Part shown: positions 11,535 to 22,769 of the stretch, piece by piece
Layout: each line of letters begins with the position of its first letter
Position numbering within the stretch: position 1 is the stretch's first letter
Origin: Lethocerus indicus
Lineage: Eukaryota; Arthropoda; Insecta; Hemiptera; Belostomatidae
Length of the DNA: 64,000 bases
NCBI GenBank assembly: GCA_019843655.1
Contig: JACDQD010000001.1
Location: forward strand, 46,930,443 to 46,994,442
Reading direction: 5' to 3'
Notes under the pieces: model-generated
The model's database searches: none
The model's input: the letters and a program-made list of their open reading frames with translations, nothing else
Told to the model about the DNA's origin: nothing
Position numbers and translations under genes: made by a program

Positions 11535-12399
11535 GACTTTATTCCTTCAATTAAAACTTTTCGGGAGGACAAACTTCGGAAGAAAACACAGAAATAGAAT
11601 ATGAGGCATTATTTCCGTCGAAGTCCCCGTCCGGAGTCAGCTGTAACTCTCCGCCGTTTTTTAAAACGCGCTTTATTTCCACGCCCCAACTTCTGGGACA
11701 TTGAACAAATTAAGCAGGAATTACAAAGCCCGCAGAAGAATGTGGATGTGGATCCCGCTCAGTTAATTGCGGTCTCCCTATTTGAGTTTTCAGTTCGCTT
11801 TGTACCGGACAAAGTCGAATGTGTTCCCCCAAATCACAATTATTCCAGCCTAATAAATAATAAAACGGGGGGATAAAAAACGAAAGATCGAGCGTCACAT
11901 CTAATTAATTTATGCCGGGAATTCACTCAAAAAAACGATTAATTTTGTCAGTGGGCATTCGAGGTTTCGTGGTAGGAGAGGGTGACGGAGGGGGGGATTT
12001 TAATTAATTTTTGCCCAATCTCCGAATCAGGAATTCTTGTTATCAATGCTCCTCGCTAACAAGATCCTCGGGGTCTCCTCGGGTAATTAGACAATCGAAT
12101 TTTCGGGAAGGAACCTCCCAAGGAGCGTTGATATAACCCAGGACCCTTCCCCAGGCTGTAAACACACGGGCAATGCCCCCCGTCGACCCTTATTCCCACT
12201 CTCCTTACCTGTCCTCTTATTACTTAGTCGCTACCATTTTTTTTTAAATTCTATTTAATTTCCTCGAAAGTTATTCCCATTCAGTAAAGGGTTATGTAAT
12301 AATAACGCAGGGTACAATTTGCTTTTGGTATCATTCGTATATTCAACCCTACGCCAAGATCACAAAAACGCTAATTTGGTCTTACGCTGGGATTTTCGG

Positions 12400-12432
12400 C
12401 TATAAAGGTTGATTATACAATAAATAAAAAAG
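12400..12432 (+). mobile_element. Jockey-family 3' terminal fragment
   Basis: The stretch 'ataaaggttgattatacaa' followed by 'taaataaaaaagg' matches the last bases of the Jockey 3' ends at 29630-29661 and 14850-14893. Upstream sequence does not align clearly, so only the 3' terminus and a short A-rich tail remain, as in a severely 5'-truncated insertion. Confidence 0.55.
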
Positions 12433-12439
12433 GTTCGGT

Positions 12440-14020
12440 AAAGACTTCGGGAGTCGATGGGATATTATCGGTAGAAATTAGGCTTCTCATCAAAGTCGGT
12501 GGCATTCGCGAAGTACGTCACTACGGGGCCCAAGCACGTAGGATCTATATCCTGTATGCCCTATTACCTCAGGGTTACAAATCACGATTCTACTTCCGAA
12601 CGTGACTTTATCATATTCTACTGATAAAGCTCAAGCGTATTAGCTTTCAATCGAGCAAGATGCTGTCGGTCTAAAGTCTATTTTCGTCGCCGTGATATCT
12701 ACGAAGGTTCGGCAACGGATTGACAACGGCGTTTTCCACATTGATTTAATGGTTTCCTTTTGTATAGTTCAGTCTAGGATCATCTTTACACCGCAATTCT
12801 AGGTCAATTGTGCCGTAATTATTTTATAATAAAAGCGGGTAAGAACTCCCATTCTACGGGAGGGGGGGGCCTTCGACCCTTCACGGTCTGAAAAATAATC
12901 GTCCTTTAGCACCTGAAACGTCATCGGCATTGTTCCATTGAAGCTGTCAGTCCCAGCCCCACGTCAGAGGGTCCACCCAGAGGGGGCATTCGTTATTTCC
13001 TCGTCGGAGCTTAAGCGACTTGACGCAACCCCACTTAATTGGGGCAGGTCAAACTCTTCACCGATAGTTGAAAGCAAGTTTTATTTACATTAGTTTTTTA
13101 AATAACCTTTTCTTAAGCTAACGATAATTGGTGTTTCCTACGATTGCTGACTGGTGACGGCCCTTATAAGCAAATTGAATCCTAAAGCCTTTTTCCCGAA
13201 GAACACTTCAATGCCCTATTGCAATTATTAATTGCTTATTAGTAAGTTAATTTTAATATTTACAATAACTGAAAATGTCGTATTCGCGAAACGATACAAG
13301 AGTAAAATAAATGTCATTATTAAAGCAGCAGTCCGTCAGCAATATACATCCGTGTATTTTCTCCATGAAACATGGCCATTTCCATTTTCAAAGAGGCGCT
13401 CCTACAGGTATTTTCCTTCCACCCGAGTGTTTCAAATCTGTATTAATTTAGCTTCATTGGCGAAACGACTCGGGCTCTCCGGATGAACTTGATTCCGTAA
13501 TTTTAAAATACAATCAAGCAGCCCGTTGTCATTTGTCGGCTAAACATCAGTCGTTTCTCGGTACCACCCTGTTGTTAACGCAACGGCGACACAGTTCTAT
13601 GAATTTTCCTTTGGTCGCAAATTTGAAAATAAATCAGTTCCTAGAGCAGAGGTTGGCACAAAGAGCTACTCTCGAAATATGGAAATGCTCAATGAGCTAT
13701 CAAAAGATAAAACGAAAGTTGTATTAATTTAAATAAGAAAATAACTTTAAAATGAAGCATATAGGTTTTAATTTTCAACTAGCGTAAAAATAAAAGTTGT
13801 GGTGGAACAGGGATGCAAATTATCTCCCAGCGTAGAAAATTACCAAAAGGATTTTTTTCATTGGAATACCTCACACGGGGACTTATGCTCTCCCTAGTAA
13901 AACGATTAATCCATTCATTAAGAGTAGTTTTTCAGTGTCACAATAATCTTCGATGGCTTCAACCACAGTAAGTTAATTTAACTAAGGATTTAATTCCCGG
14001 GGAATTTTTGCGATCCCTTA
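12440..14020. other. Spacer, nothing recognised
   Basis: Mixed AT-rich sequence. Two short plus-strand open frames (13232-13486 and 13533-13727) lack any family motif. No copies of families A-H were found. Confidence 0.35.
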
Positions 14021-14029
14021 AGTATTAAC

Positions 14030-14470
14030 AACGTTCCGGCTTAGCGCCGAATAGTCCGGGCGTAGACGAAAATCGGAAGAGCGTTGAAATTGCTTTTTTA
14101 TTAGGCGTGGGGAGGGTCTTAATAATTCGCCGGTTCACCGGAGACCGACGTTTCATTTTATGACCGCCCCCGTTAATTACCGCTGGCTTTGTCGAGCCGC
14201 CGCCCCCGCCCATTCTACGTCGGCGACCCCCCGGCCTTTTTCCTTTTTTCCTTTTTTCACTCCCGGCTTTTTAATTGTGGGCTCGCCCCGACTAAATTCG
14301 GCCCCCCGGGCACCGATATTGCATTAATTTCTATTAGTCCCATGGACCTGGGCCCACGCAGTTATCCTGGAAACCGGATATATTAAAACGAAGAGCGCGG
14401 GACTTTTTTCCTTTTACGCCCCTCGCACGGCCTCGTACAGAGCCGATTCGCGGTTCGAGTGTTTCACTAC
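14030..14470. other. GC-rich patch
   Basis: The patch is rich in C runs and CpG (for example 'cgccgcccccgcccattc' near 14197 and 'ggccccccgggcacc' near 14300). Open frames on both strands are short and unrecognised. No core-promoter element was seen. Confidence 0.35.
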
Positions 14471-14702
14471 AGAGTGTTCTCCCTGGCTCTTACCCCATGT
14501 TCATTTTTGTTGCATTATTATCATATTGTTATAATATCTCATGTCGATTAATATCGCGATATAGGGGCGGATAAAGAATTTATAACCCGTTTAATTAAAT
14601 TATCACTTTTTTCTCTGTACTTACATGGTGCAAGTCTGCCTAGGCCGGTAAGTGCTTTTTTTAATCCGAGGGAGCGCTAAATTTTCCGATCAGTATCCCT
14701 AC

Positions 14703-14893
14703 TTAAGACTCTCCACGACGGCTTAAACGCCACTGGCCCAGAGATCACCTCACATGTTAAAACATGTCAAAAGCGCCATCATTGGGTGGTTTCTTTGTCG
14801 TGACTAACACGCCGAAATAAATACATGTATCAATTGCACCCATAACTGTATAGGTTGATTGTGCAAAAATAAAACAGTTAAAAAAAAAAAAAA
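14703..14893 (+). mobile_element. Jockey-type retrotransposon, 3' end fragment
   Basis: The 5' edge encodes RRLKRHWPRD, matching the C-terminal segment RRLKRRWPRD of the copy at 33446-33890. The 3' UTR then aligns with that copy and with 29395-29661: 'gccatcattgggtggtttct', then 'aggttgattgtgcaaaaata', ending in an A tail of about 14 residues (14880-14893). This is a 5'-truncated LINE insertion of about 190 bp with no coding capacity left. Confidence 0.8.
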
Positions 14894-16054
14894 CTTATTT
14901 AACAAAAGACTAATTTATGAATCAACATCAGCCGACCTCTGGTGCACAACATTTAAAACACGAAACTATTCCTAGAGTTACTTCAATAGGCGTATCGACA
15001 GAACTCGAATTTTGGAATATGTTTAAAATATTTAAACCCCCAGAAACTTGCCATGTGACTGTGTCGAAGAGTGCAAAGCATTATTAACCTCGAGGAATGT
15101 CGGCTGCGAGCAGTGTAATTATGAAACCGAAATGGAACCTAAATTTTTAATTAAAAATCGGCCTCAATAAATAGGTGTCAGTGATTACAAATAACACCGG
15201 ACTTAAGACAAAAGTTCACGCCGAGACGGGACTTGATTTCCGCGGATCTCCCAGCGAGTAAACAGCCCAACGGCCACCCGTATGGGGCTTCGTTTTTAAG
15301 TCCGAAGGCGAGAAGCACCGGATGGATTTCACTTCGCACGAATTGTAAACCTTTTTAAAGACCCAAAACGGCAGGAAAAGAGAACGGGTGTTCCTTCCGG
15401 GCAAGCCCTCACTACCTGACGGGATTAGAGACCTTGACCAAGTCTAATTGTTCTTAAGCCCTTCAAAAATGCTTTCGGGAGAAAGATCATCGGCGCCAAG
15501 AGAATTTGATTGTTTGTTTAATTTCAAAAATTATCCCGGTTGCGCTCAATTCATCATACTGCCGTCCGACCATAAAAATCAAGAGGATTAGCCTGTTTCA
15601 GAACGAATTCCCGGATAACGAGCTTAATTTGCACCGCATTTGTCATTCCTACGAGGCGTTCCTGACACATATATTCCAAGCGACTTATTTACTTATAACT
15701 TTATTTTTATTGCTTTTTTTAAAGACGCAAGTAAATCTCCGAAACGGCTTTTTCGGCTATTCCTCAACCTATGGCCAATTACTAGAACTTTTAGTATAAA
15801 AAAAACAAAAGGCCAAATATAATACAGAGCATTCTATAATATTGCAGGTTATGTATAATGGGAGCGAGGATTAGGAATTAAATAACATTTATTCGTTCTA
15901 TTAACGCAAGTAGGAGACTGCTGATATTATAACAGGAATACACATATTATACACTTAACAATTCCTTCAGTTTTTTTCTGGCCACTGGAGACAGAAAATC
16001 CGAAGGGTGACAATATCGTAATCCCGTGAAATCGTAAAAATTTCGGCGAAAACG

Positions 16055-16079
16055 TATTATTGAATCTAATTCAATAATA
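16055..16079. repeat. AT-rich hairpin with 11-bp stem
   Basis: TATTATTGAAT (16055-16065) is followed by loop CTA and the exact complement ATTCAATAATA (16069-16079). It lies just upstream of the tandem duplication at 16107-16858. Confidence 0.6.
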
Positions 16080-16106
16080 TAACTGTTAACAGATGTTATG
16101 GCAGTA

Positions 16107-16540
16107 AGCACGAGACCGAAAAATAGACCACAGAGAGAAAAAGAAATACTAAATTTCGACTCCTTAAGGTTGCTCGAATATTTTCACACAAATTCATAAT
16201 GTAGACAATTCGATATCATATACAATTTGAGATATTATGAGCAGTAGACGTGTTAGGGTATTTAGGTTGGATTTTTTTTTATTTCTTTCGTCCTACATGT
16301 GAGCTCTGCATGTCGGACTGTATAAATCTCGGGCAGAGAATTTCAAACTGACAACTTCGACCGAGCTATCTTCAACGGACTTAGGTCGGCTAATTTCAAA
16401 GTATCGTAACTATCGCAACCGTCGCATCGAAGTTAAATTTAGATTGAGGGTAGAATATTTATTCCCTACGTATTCGTACCAGGGGTAATCGAATATTAAT
16501 TTCTTTAAGAAGAATGTTAAGAGATGAGTGACAGTGCCGG
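16107..16540 (+). repeat. Repeat G, unit 1 of a local direct duplication
   Basis: It shares ordered blocks with unit 2 (16553-16858): 'aatagacc..agagaga', 'gctcgaatattttc', 'atatcatatacaattt', 'atgagcagtagacgtg' and 'ggtaatcgaatattaattt'. The offset between units is 444 bp at the start and 320 bp at the end, so one unit has an insertion or deletion of about 120 bp. It encodes no recognisable protein. Confidence 0.8.
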
Positions 16541-16552
16541 TAGTTCATTTAG

Positions 16553-16858
16553 TGGGAGAGCAAAAAATAGACCGGAGAGAGACGAAATAATTATTTCGAC
16601 TTGTTAAGGCAGCTCGAATATTTTCGCTCGAATCCACAGAGGTGTATATTGCCAACAAGCTAATATCACATACAATTGGAGTTATCATGAACAGTAGACG
16701 TGCTAGGGCGGTATTTAGGTGTCGAAGTACCGTAACTCGAAATACGGTCGAATTACCATTTCCATCGATGGTAGATTATTTTTGTCTACGAATTCATACT
16801 AAGGGTAATCGAGTATTAATTTATTTTAGCATAATGTTAAGAAATGAGAAGCCGGCGC
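16553..16858 (+). repeat. Repeat G, unit 2 of a local direct duplication
   Basis: This is the shorter partner of 16107-16540, with the same block order (aatagaccggagagaga, gctcgaatattttcgctcg, atatcacatacaatt, atgaacagtagacgtgct, gggtaatcgagtattaattt, aatgttaagaaatgag). The copies differ at many positions, so the duplication is not recent. Confidence 0.8.
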
Positions 16859-16859
16859 T

Positions 16860-17110
16860 TTACATGTAAATGGGGCCGAGTTATATGGGCCGGGGAGGCC
16901 GGGGATTTTTTCAAGGAGGGGAACAGATGTAGAAGGCCGTGTGGCACCGCGTGGGGTGAACGCTCCTGGAGCGATAAACACAAGATGTGAGCCATTAGGG
17001 TGCCGCGCGAAGGAGTGTGCCGCCGCCGCTCGAGGCCCGGATTTCCGCTCTGGGGGTCCCTCGACAGCTGTCTCACTTACCTGGGGGCCCCCCCGGATCA
17101 GGGCTACCGG
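16860..17110. other. GC-rich patch
   Basis: High G+C with runs such as 'ggccggggaggccgggga' and 'ctgggggccccccc'. Five or more short open frames overlap here on both strands, which is typical of GC-rich DNA without a gene. It is immediately followed by family C sequence. Confidence 0.35.
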
Positions 17111-17329
17111 CCAGTCAGACTCGGTTATTATCAACACCGTACTCGCAGAACATTGCCCTCTCCAAATCCAGCCTCCCAGCCTTATCGACATCAAATATAA
17201 TAAATATAGCAATGGAATCAGACAAGAGAATATACTAATAACAATACTAATTAAGTGAGAAATAGGTGCTGTCGCCCACAATAGGCCGGATATAGTGCAA
17301 GTTTAGTCAGGACGTAGGCTATAATATTA

Positions 17330-18070
17330 GCAGAGACTGGTTCTAACAACAAACATATCTTAATCCCAAAAGGATTACCGACACACATCCACATATGTAT
17401 AGAACCCCGAGTTGATCCACTCTCTTCAGTCGGTCCCTGATGATGGAACCGGTAAGAGTTCGGAAACGTCGGAAGCAGACAACACCCAAGAGGGCACCAA
17501 AGAATTGCCGCGGAAGCCACTTTCCTATTAACCACTTAGCCTATTCCCTTGACAGGAACTAGGTCCAGGATAGGTGAAAAGTTCTGGCATAAAGCCGAGT
17601 CTAATTTATGAAATAATAAGAATACAGCGAGTCAGTAATAACTAATAAGTATAATAATAAAAATATTGGACAAGAGCATTACGAGCTTGGGTCTTCATAT
17701 GCAAGTCCAACAGCAGAAGTCAGTGGTATCGAAGACCTGTGGTATTGTCAGATAGGCTCTCAACTCGGAGTAATAGCCGCCCTACTCGGCACCTTATTTA
17801 GTGAAGATAATTTTTAGATTAATCGCTTAGCCTATTCCCTTGGCAGGAACTGCCCGGGGTGGGTGAAAAGTTCCGGTATAAAGCCGATAGTAGAAAAATG
17901 AAATATCGAGAGACCACAATAAAGGACAACTCGAGGAGGTTCTTCTCTAGTATGACGCCGCACTTCATTGTTCACCAGAGAACTCGGACCGGAGAATTAC
18001 CAACCTGAGTTTTCAGTGCAGTTGTATTGAAAACCTGCGTTACTGTCAGATTCAGATCCTGAATAAAAAT
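17330..18070 (-). repeat. Family C repeat with internal tandem duplication
   Basis: The first part (17340-17530) matches other family C copies: 'taatcccaaaaggattaccg', 'gttgatccactct' (as at 56560-56632) and 'ggaagcagacaacacccaag' (as at 35742-35765). It then runs into a tandem array: 'cttagcctattcccttg' occurs at 17535 and 17826 (291 bp apart), and a 'gtat(t/c)gaa.acctg..' block at 17726 and 18024 (298 bp apart). The strand is set relative to the copy at 62755-62880. No coding capacity or terminal structure is evident, so the class of element is unknown. Confidence 0.75.
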
Positions 18071-18278
18071 CTAGACCTTATTGTCGGATATCAACAGAAT
18101 GTACAACGAAATTTTCGTTTAAGGTCTATATTTCCATTCGATTTTTACCACTCGTCTATTTCGCCTTAAGACCGGAATGGTTTCTCGTCACCGCCGGTAA
18201 AATTCCGGCAGTTAAATTAGCAAGGTCTCACATTAGCATTTCATACAGGTTTTCGCTAATTTTCTGGCGGAATACCGC

Positions 18279-18312
18279 TGGCGAATGGGGAGAAGCCGAA
18301 ACCGGGCTTATC
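18279..18312 (+). repeat. Possible family A arm fragment
   Basis: The sequence 'atggggagaagccgaaaccgg' (18286-18306) resembles the family A arm core 'gatggcgagcagccgaaaccgg'. Only this short core is visible. Confidence 0.35.
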
Positions 18313-18319
18313 GGGGAGG

Positions 18320-19349
18320 TTTTCCAAAATCTTGCCCGCCGAAAACAATTTTTTTCAAATGTTCTCTTTGGAGTCAAAACGTTTCATTTTTTATCTTTAA
18401 ACAAGAAACCTGAAAGAATTTGACATTTATTGAAAAGTAACCCAGACCAAAGGCACCCTGATATTAAAGGGCCCCAATATTTGTTACTATCAAAGTCGAT
18501 TGTTAATCAATAAAGATAAGCGTGCAATCGGTCTTTTTCAGAAATCGTAGAGGTTTGAATCACTCATCTAACTGCTCAAAAAGATTTATCGGTCTCCAGG
18601 GGTTTTCTGAATCATGGCTCCCAATTGGTAAGCCCTGGAATTTACGGTGTCAAGTCCTCAAATAATAGTAATAAAAATATTAAATAAGAATATAGGGTAA
18701 GTAATATTAAATGGTAAAGACTCGTTTTCAAAGAAATGTTCGAAATGTCTGGCAACGGGTGATAGCCTAGGGAGGGACAATCAGAAGAGTTCTACTTAAG
18801 AGTCAAGTTATGTTGATAACTCCTCTCGGTTATCAAATATATAGCACATCCCGGCCGGTATTAATGGCTGTGAGAAAATAAAAGACCTTTATAGTACCGG
18901 AAAGCAATGAACAACCTGAATATTTAAAAAACACAATAGACAGGGAGAATGGAAAATTGGCATATGAATATACGGGCGAGTGGTTTAGCCATCACTGAAG
19001 AATTACTGATGCAATAGTTCTTTCCTCCACGCAACAAGAATAAGGGGAACATTCATGAACGTCCATAAAAAAAGGGAAGAAATTTTGATATTTTCTCATA
19101 ACGAGGAATAATTAATGATCGCGGTAGCTCTCATTATATGCGGGATATTTTTATTTTCATGAGAGTTGATAATAAAAACCATTTTAAAGTTTTTTCTTCC
19201 TTAAACGAATTCAATTTATCATCAGACAACTTTTATTCTTTTTTTGGTACCTGACCGCTGACCCCTGCACTATGAATTGCATCGTGCTACCGTTTTAAAA
19301 TATGAATTTAAAAGCATAAAAAGGCGTAAATTACAATCTTCGTTAATTA

Positions 19350-19350
<1 letters not shown>
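18320..19350. other. AT-rich spacer, nothing recognised
   Basis: No repeat family, RNA gene or coding motif was found. Confidence 0.35.

Positions 19351-19354
<4 letters not shown>

Positions 19355-19386
<32 letters not shown>
19355..19386. repeat. (TA)n microsatellite
   Basis: An uninterrupted TA repeat of about 32 bp. I see no family A-H copy next to it. Confidence 0.95.
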
Positions 19387-19388
<2 letters not shown>

Positions 19389-20752
19389 CACACAAATATA
19401 CACTGGTTTCAGCTTCCAGTAAAGAGAAAGACACATTGGGAGGGGCAGTCCAGGGATTACCGAGCGAGCGGAAAAACCGAATGGCTTAAATGGGACCCGA
19501 ACCAAAGATCCCTTACCTTATGGGGCCCTCCTCTTGTTAGTTATCGGGCTTTTATTCCGAAATTATAGTGATTAAGCAGTCATACAAGGCGGAATGAAAA
19601 AACTCAACCACTACTATTACGATTATCAACACTATGGATCAGTAAATCAACGAAGTTGAAGTGGCCAAAATTGTACATTCCTAGATGTATTTGTACTTTC
19701 AAATTTATCTGAATGCACGGAGATGTGCCTGAGTACGACGAAGCCGGTTTCCGGTAACGGAAATCATAACCGGGCGATATTATCGAATAGCGATCCAGCT
19801 ATGAGCACACAAAATCGTATAAGATTTTATTTAGTTCGAGTCAACGAAAGCGAGAGCACGTCAGAAGGATGTTAAGACCTTTGACTGAATCACGCGATTA
19901 TTAATGGAACACATCAGGTAAGGCCTCGATTGCTCAACTCAATGGGGACCGTAATGAAATGCACATAACCCTCACAAATTCTAATATAATATTTCTTGGT
20001 ATGAGCTTCGACAAAAAAAAATTTCCTTTTATTTTTTTTAAATATCGAGTAACCAAGTTGCGCAATATTTAGTACAAATAGAGTCGTGAAATTCAGAATC
20101 GCAGTTTCAGAGGACAGAATTCGACGTAAAATAACTTCATTCAACGGAAACTAGTCGGAATTCTAAGAAAAAAAACTTGATCGGAAAAAAATAAATGCGG
20201 GAATATTCTGTCCTCTGCAATATTACAGAATATTCCTCGCACGATTATCAATCGAATACACGAACTATCTTTTCAAATTGTATCGTGCGATTTTCAGACA
20301 AAAAAGGTCACTGAGACAAACGGTTCCGGAATATCCGTCGAACTGAGAATAAAGAAGAAACTGCTTCTTTATAAACAATCAAATAAAACACTCTCAATAA
20401 GCATGCGGCATTAACGGCGCCCGGTTAGCGGTTCGAGGCGACCATTATAAATCTGGCGCAACAAACTTTTCGAAGATATATTTTATCGAAATCGACCTTC
20501 CAACGCGAACGGTCCGTTCGTCTCGGGGTCGCGCGAAAAAATTCAAACGACACCGAACCGAAGAACGAAAATTTCGTGGAAGGGCACGGGGCCGAAAAAA
20601 GTCGGCCGAGGACCGCTAGCCGGGCGACGGGATAAAGGGCGACAAGACCCAACGGGTGCTGGCTACTTACTGATAGCGATGCGATGCCGCAAAAAGTTAT
20701 AAACACAACAATCTCAAAATAAAGCTCCCAAAAATAATTCGCCGGAGCGTTT

Positions 20753-20760
20753 TATAAAAG
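20753..20760 (+). promoter_or_regulatory. TATA-like box
   Basis: TATAAAAG, an exact canonical TATA sequence, lies at the upstream edge of the CpG-rich island. An ATG follows at 20787, and no clear initiator motif is seen 25-35 bp downstream. Treat as a candidate only. Confidence 0.3.
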
Positions 20761-20873
20761 CGAGCGCCGAGAGAGTTCGAAAATAAATGCGGGACGAGAG
20801 GGAGAGAGCGCGAGCGCGAGCTCGGCGGGAGGCGGCCGCGGAGGGGCCCGAAGACGTCCGAGGGGCCCGGGCC

Positions 20874-20917
20874 CACGTGACCGCCGACACGCTAAATATA
20901 GCGGCCCCGGCCACGTG
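20874..20917. promoter_or_regulatory. E-box / MEF2-like / E-box cluster
   Basis: CACGTG at 20874-20879 and again at 20912-20917, with CTAAATATAG at 20891-20900 between them. CACGTG is the classical palindromic bHLH-type E-box (Myc/Max and Clock/Cycle class), and CTAAATATAG fits the MEF2 consensus. A further CACGTG occurs at 21892-21897. Binding is inferred from consensus only. Confidence 0.4.
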
Positions 20918-21012
20918 CCACGGCCCGGATACCTTCCCTCCGTTAGACGGGAGGCCCCTAACAAACCCGAACCGACGGAGCCTCCTTCCGGATTTACGAG
21001 GCGAGCGGCGGC

Positions 21013-21039
21013 GGGAGGGGGTCGGGGGTCGGGGGTCGG
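21013..21039 (+). promoter_or_regulatory. G-quadruplex motif
   Basis: Four G-runs (3, 5, 5 and 5 residues) are separated by loops of one, two and two bases (A, TC, TC), followed by another GG. This meets the usual G3+N1-7 pattern with very short loops, which favours a stable structure. Confidence 0.7.
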
Positions 21040-22321
21040 TGTGGCGGCCGGCCGCGACACGCCGCCTCCGGGCCTGCCCCAGGAGGGCCGGCCAGGACTC
21101 GAGGGTGGGCCCCCCGGGGCGGGGAGGAACGCGATGACGCGAGGCGGAGGCTGCCTTTTAAGGCGTCGGTCGGGGCCCGGGCGAGCCTGCCCCCTCCCTG
21201 CCCTCTCCCACTCCGATTCTCGCGCCGCCCCCGGACCCGTCTCCGGTTACCTACCCTCGCTACTCCCCCTCGATTATCTCCCCACGATTTTCAGCCGCCC
21301 AATTACCCCTTTCCTGTCTTAAATTCTCTTCATTTTTATTTATAAATACGCGTCTCCGCTCTGGAGCGGCGGTCGCGACCGAGTCGAATTTTACTGGCGA
21401 AAGTTCGGTCCGCCGAAACCGGAGGCGGATAATCCGTACGCGGAGGAACTAGCAGAGCCTCCGGCTGCTCGGACTCCGGTAGCGAGGTACTGAGAAGCGC
21501 GGGAACACTATTAACACACTAAAGCCTCAAACAAAATGTTTTCACACCTCGACCTGGGAAAGAGACTCCGTCACCGAACAGCGATAATTTTCAAAAATAT
21601 ATTCAAATTTGCAAGACCTCGGCCGTAGTATAAATACAATTTAACGTAATGTTTTGTAGCAGATTGAACAAGACACGGTCAAATAATTATTCCGCTTAAC
21701 TTAAATATCCGATTAGGGATGACCGACGTCTTCGAAATTTTTTTGTTTACCGGCGCTAGACTGTGTCGAATTGTGAGAGTCGTCTCGCATTGTACGCAGG
21801 GTAGAGGACGGGCGGCGTTAAAAGCGTGAAAGCGGGAGGTGAATAAAAATTCGGCGAGCGTTAAGGGGGGCGGGAAGGCGGCTGTCGGGTCCACGTGCCA
21901 CCGCACTGGGGGCCCGCCGCTGAAGAAGAAAAAAAAAGGAACCGAAAAAGAAGCCCGGAGTCTGCTCCTGTCCTAAACTGCGCCGATAAAAAATACCAGA
22001 AGTGGACTACCCACTTCGAGAGCACTGTTTACCCCCCGGCATACTTATCTGCCCTCCGGTAATTATTCGTCTCCTGGTTGGCCCCGTGCCGCCCCTTACC
22101 GATAGATATATTATTCCTCGAAACCGTGATTTCGTTCTAAATTCTAACATTTCTTTCCGAAACCACCAAATTTTACTTATTTATTGGCTGGTGCGGTAGT
22201 AGTCCCATTGGTACTGATGACGTCATACCCTTACCAATGCTATGCGAATTACAATTTATTTAAATTCTATTTTATGTTTTCTATTCTAATATAGAACTAT
22301 ACTATTCATACTATATGAGAC

Positions 22322-22345
22322 GTGTGTGTGTGTGTGTGTGTGTGT
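22322..22345. repeat. (GT)n microsatellite
   Basis: A GT/TG repeat of about 24 bp that ends about 8 bp before a family A right-arm fragment. Confidence 0.9.
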
Positions 22346-22349
22346 TACG

Positions 22350-22400
22350 GAACGCTACTGAAGATGGCGAGGAAACGAAATGGGTCTAGCATAAATTAAA
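22350..22400 (+). repeat. Family A right-arm fragment
   Basis: It reads 'cgctactgaagatggcgagg', then 'aaacgaaatgggtctagcat', matching the first half of the family A right arm. The outer half is missing. Confidence 0.7.
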
Positions 22401-22518
22401 CGCTGAAATAATTATCATTTCGGATCAACATTCTTAATAAATCGAATTTACGCTCGGGGCCTACAGGAAAGTGAAACTTGACCTTTACGCAAATTTGGTC
22501 CGCAATTTCCGAACTTGA

Positions 22519-22547
22519 CGATAAAGCCCTTTTGATTGGCTTTATCG
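22519..22547. repeat. Hairpin with perfect 10-bp stem
   Basis: CGATAAAGCC (22519-22528) and GGCTTTATCG (22538-22547) are exact complements around a nine-base loop. No gene context gives it a role. Confidence 0.6.
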
Positions 22548-22769
22548 GCTTTTGTTTAAGAAATGTATACGGAGTTTGTTTCGGCCGGTGTTGGCAACGG
22601 GTGTATTATCACCCGTGACCGGGTTCGTTCCCGGAATACCTGGTCCGAGGAGATAACGAGGTCCACACTCATAAGGGTTTCCAATGGGTCGGGTGAACGC
22701 CTCCACGAGTTAGGTGGGAACCGAGGGGAAAATATGGCGAAACTTAGCCCTGGAAGATCCAATTAGACG

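Larger units (their letters stand above)
20500..21330. promoter_or_regulatory. CpG-rich island, candidate regulatory region
   Basis: This is the most GC- and CpG-rich stretch of the window, with sharp borders to AT-rich DNA on both sides. Several open frames overlap on both strands (for example 20787-21137 and 20915-21322, +), but they are arginine-, alanine-, glycine- and proline-rich, lack a known domain and are explained by GC content. Inside lie a TATA-like box, two CACGTG sites with a MEF2-like site between them, and a G-quadruplex motif, listed separately. A promoter or first exon of a gene extending beyond this window is my preferred reading, but no splice donor or conserved peptide proves it. 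Confidence 0.45.

Noticed and set aside
20787..21322. Two overlapping GC-rich open frames (116 and 135 codons) with an ATG near the TATA-like box
   Set aside because: Arg/Ala/Gly/Pro-rich frames are open in most frames of GC-rich DNA. No domain and no clear splice donor. The island itself is kept as a regulatory candidate.
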